From NCBI GenBank assembly GCA_018336035.1, contig JAGXRD010000084.1:1-49536 (forward strand): DNA of 49,536 bases, in the 5' to 3' direction. The DNA comes from Alphaproteobacteria bacterium (lineage in GTDB: Bacteria; Pseudomonadota; Alphaproteobacteria; Ferrovibrionales; Ferrovibrionaceae). The position numbers and the translations under genes are program-made. A model generated the notes under the pieces. It saw only the letters and a list, made by a program, of their open reading frames with translations. It searched no databases and was not told where the DNA came from. Shown here piece by piece: positions 49,245-49,536 of this stretch. The first letter of the stretch is position 1. Every line of letters begins with the position of its first letter.

Positions 49245-49536
49245 ATGACTACGTTTGTAATCAAGCCGGTTTTTTGGAATACCAAAAATTACACGATGCC
49301 CAGCGGCGCCAAAGCGACGTCGGGCTATCCCTATGAAAATGGATATGGTCACGAGGAATGGAACAACGCGCCACGCATGCGGTTCCGGGGCGCGAATGAC
49401 CAACCTTACAGAGTCTTTCATACGGAACCCCTAGGTAAATTTCCTGTCGAAGAGCATGCCAACGAGATCATGATCTTCATGATCGCCTCGCATGGTGGAG
49501 TGCAATACCTCGTCGGAGTTGCCGGCAATGCCCGTT
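49245..49536 (+). CDS. 5' end of an unidentified gene, cut by the window edge
   Basis: An open frame starting ATG at 49245 after a GGGGGGA ribosome-binding site, running 97 codons to the edge with no stop. It begins MTTFVIKPVFWN, followed by a segment with SGYPYENGYGHEEWNN at residues 26-41, then RVFHTEP and a hydrophobic IMIFMIASHGGVQYLVGVAG. It is rich in Asn, Tyr and Trp, and its GC content is clearly below that of neighbouring genes. I do not recognise the family. The compact, aromatic-rich N-terminal domain could be a nucleic-acid or ligand reader. Composition suggests recent acquisition. Confidence 0.55.
   Translation, partial: MTTFVIKPVFWNTKNYTMPSGAKATSGYPYENGYGHEEWNNAPRMRFRGANDQPYRVFHTEPLGKFPVEEHANEIMIFMIASHGGVQYLVGVAGNAR

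Overview
The window is high-GC, gene-dense chromosomal DNA from an alphaproteobacterium, most likely a free-living member of the Rhodospirillales or a close relative; the genus cannot be fixed from sequence alone. The basis is the gene order (a complete dcw cluster running ftsZ-lpxC-bamD-recN-ligA), a FtsZ with a very long Ala/Pro linker, DUF1127 paralogues, a class II DAHP synthase and class A RNase P RNA. No tRNA, rRNA, insertion sequence, prophage or CRISPR array is visible.

Layout. 1-5300: nitronate monooxygenase (+) converging on a minus-strand pair (class II DAHP synthase, nicotinate phosphoribosyltransferase-like enzyme), then a D-lactate/glycolate-type FAD dehydrogenase. 5449-9181: hemerythrin-like protein, UvrD/PcrA helicase and PrmA-type methyltransferase on the plus strand. 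9251-10547: two minus-strand DUF1127 genes whose predicted promoters carry the same 14-bp element. 10743-13470: aminopeptidase P and an RraA-family protein. 13471-18834 (minus): bamD, recN, ligA and a DnaQ-like exonuclease in one tight run. 19288: a divergent XRE regulator, then lpxC (minus).

20945-39843 (minus) is the core: mraZ-rsmH-ftsL-ftsI-murE-murF-mraY-murD-ftsW-murG-murC-murB-ddlB-ftsQ-ftsA-ftsZ, 16 genes with mostly stop/start overlaps. Together they make lipid II precursors and the divisome. The cluster starts at a predicted promoter overlaid by four TGGG repeats in 10-bp register (a MraZ box array) and ends at a strong intrinsic terminator after ftsZ. A second terminator-like structure sits between ftsA and ftsZ.

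40101-49536: an exported orphan protein, rnpB (RNase P RNA, minus) with its own promoter, an AmpD-like amidase and an EamA transporter, a MarR-like regulator followed by a perfect inverted-repeat operator and a single-chain 5-oxoprolinase, a P-loop kinase-like protein, a predicted outer-membrane beta-barrel protein and the 5' end of an unidentified gene of less GC-rich composition at the right edge.

The most interesting signals are regulatory: the shared DUF1127 promoter/operator, the MraZ array, a small ORF directly ahead of DAHP synthase, the ftsA/ftsZ attenuator-like hairpin and the lpxC leader hairpin. All are read by eye and untested.
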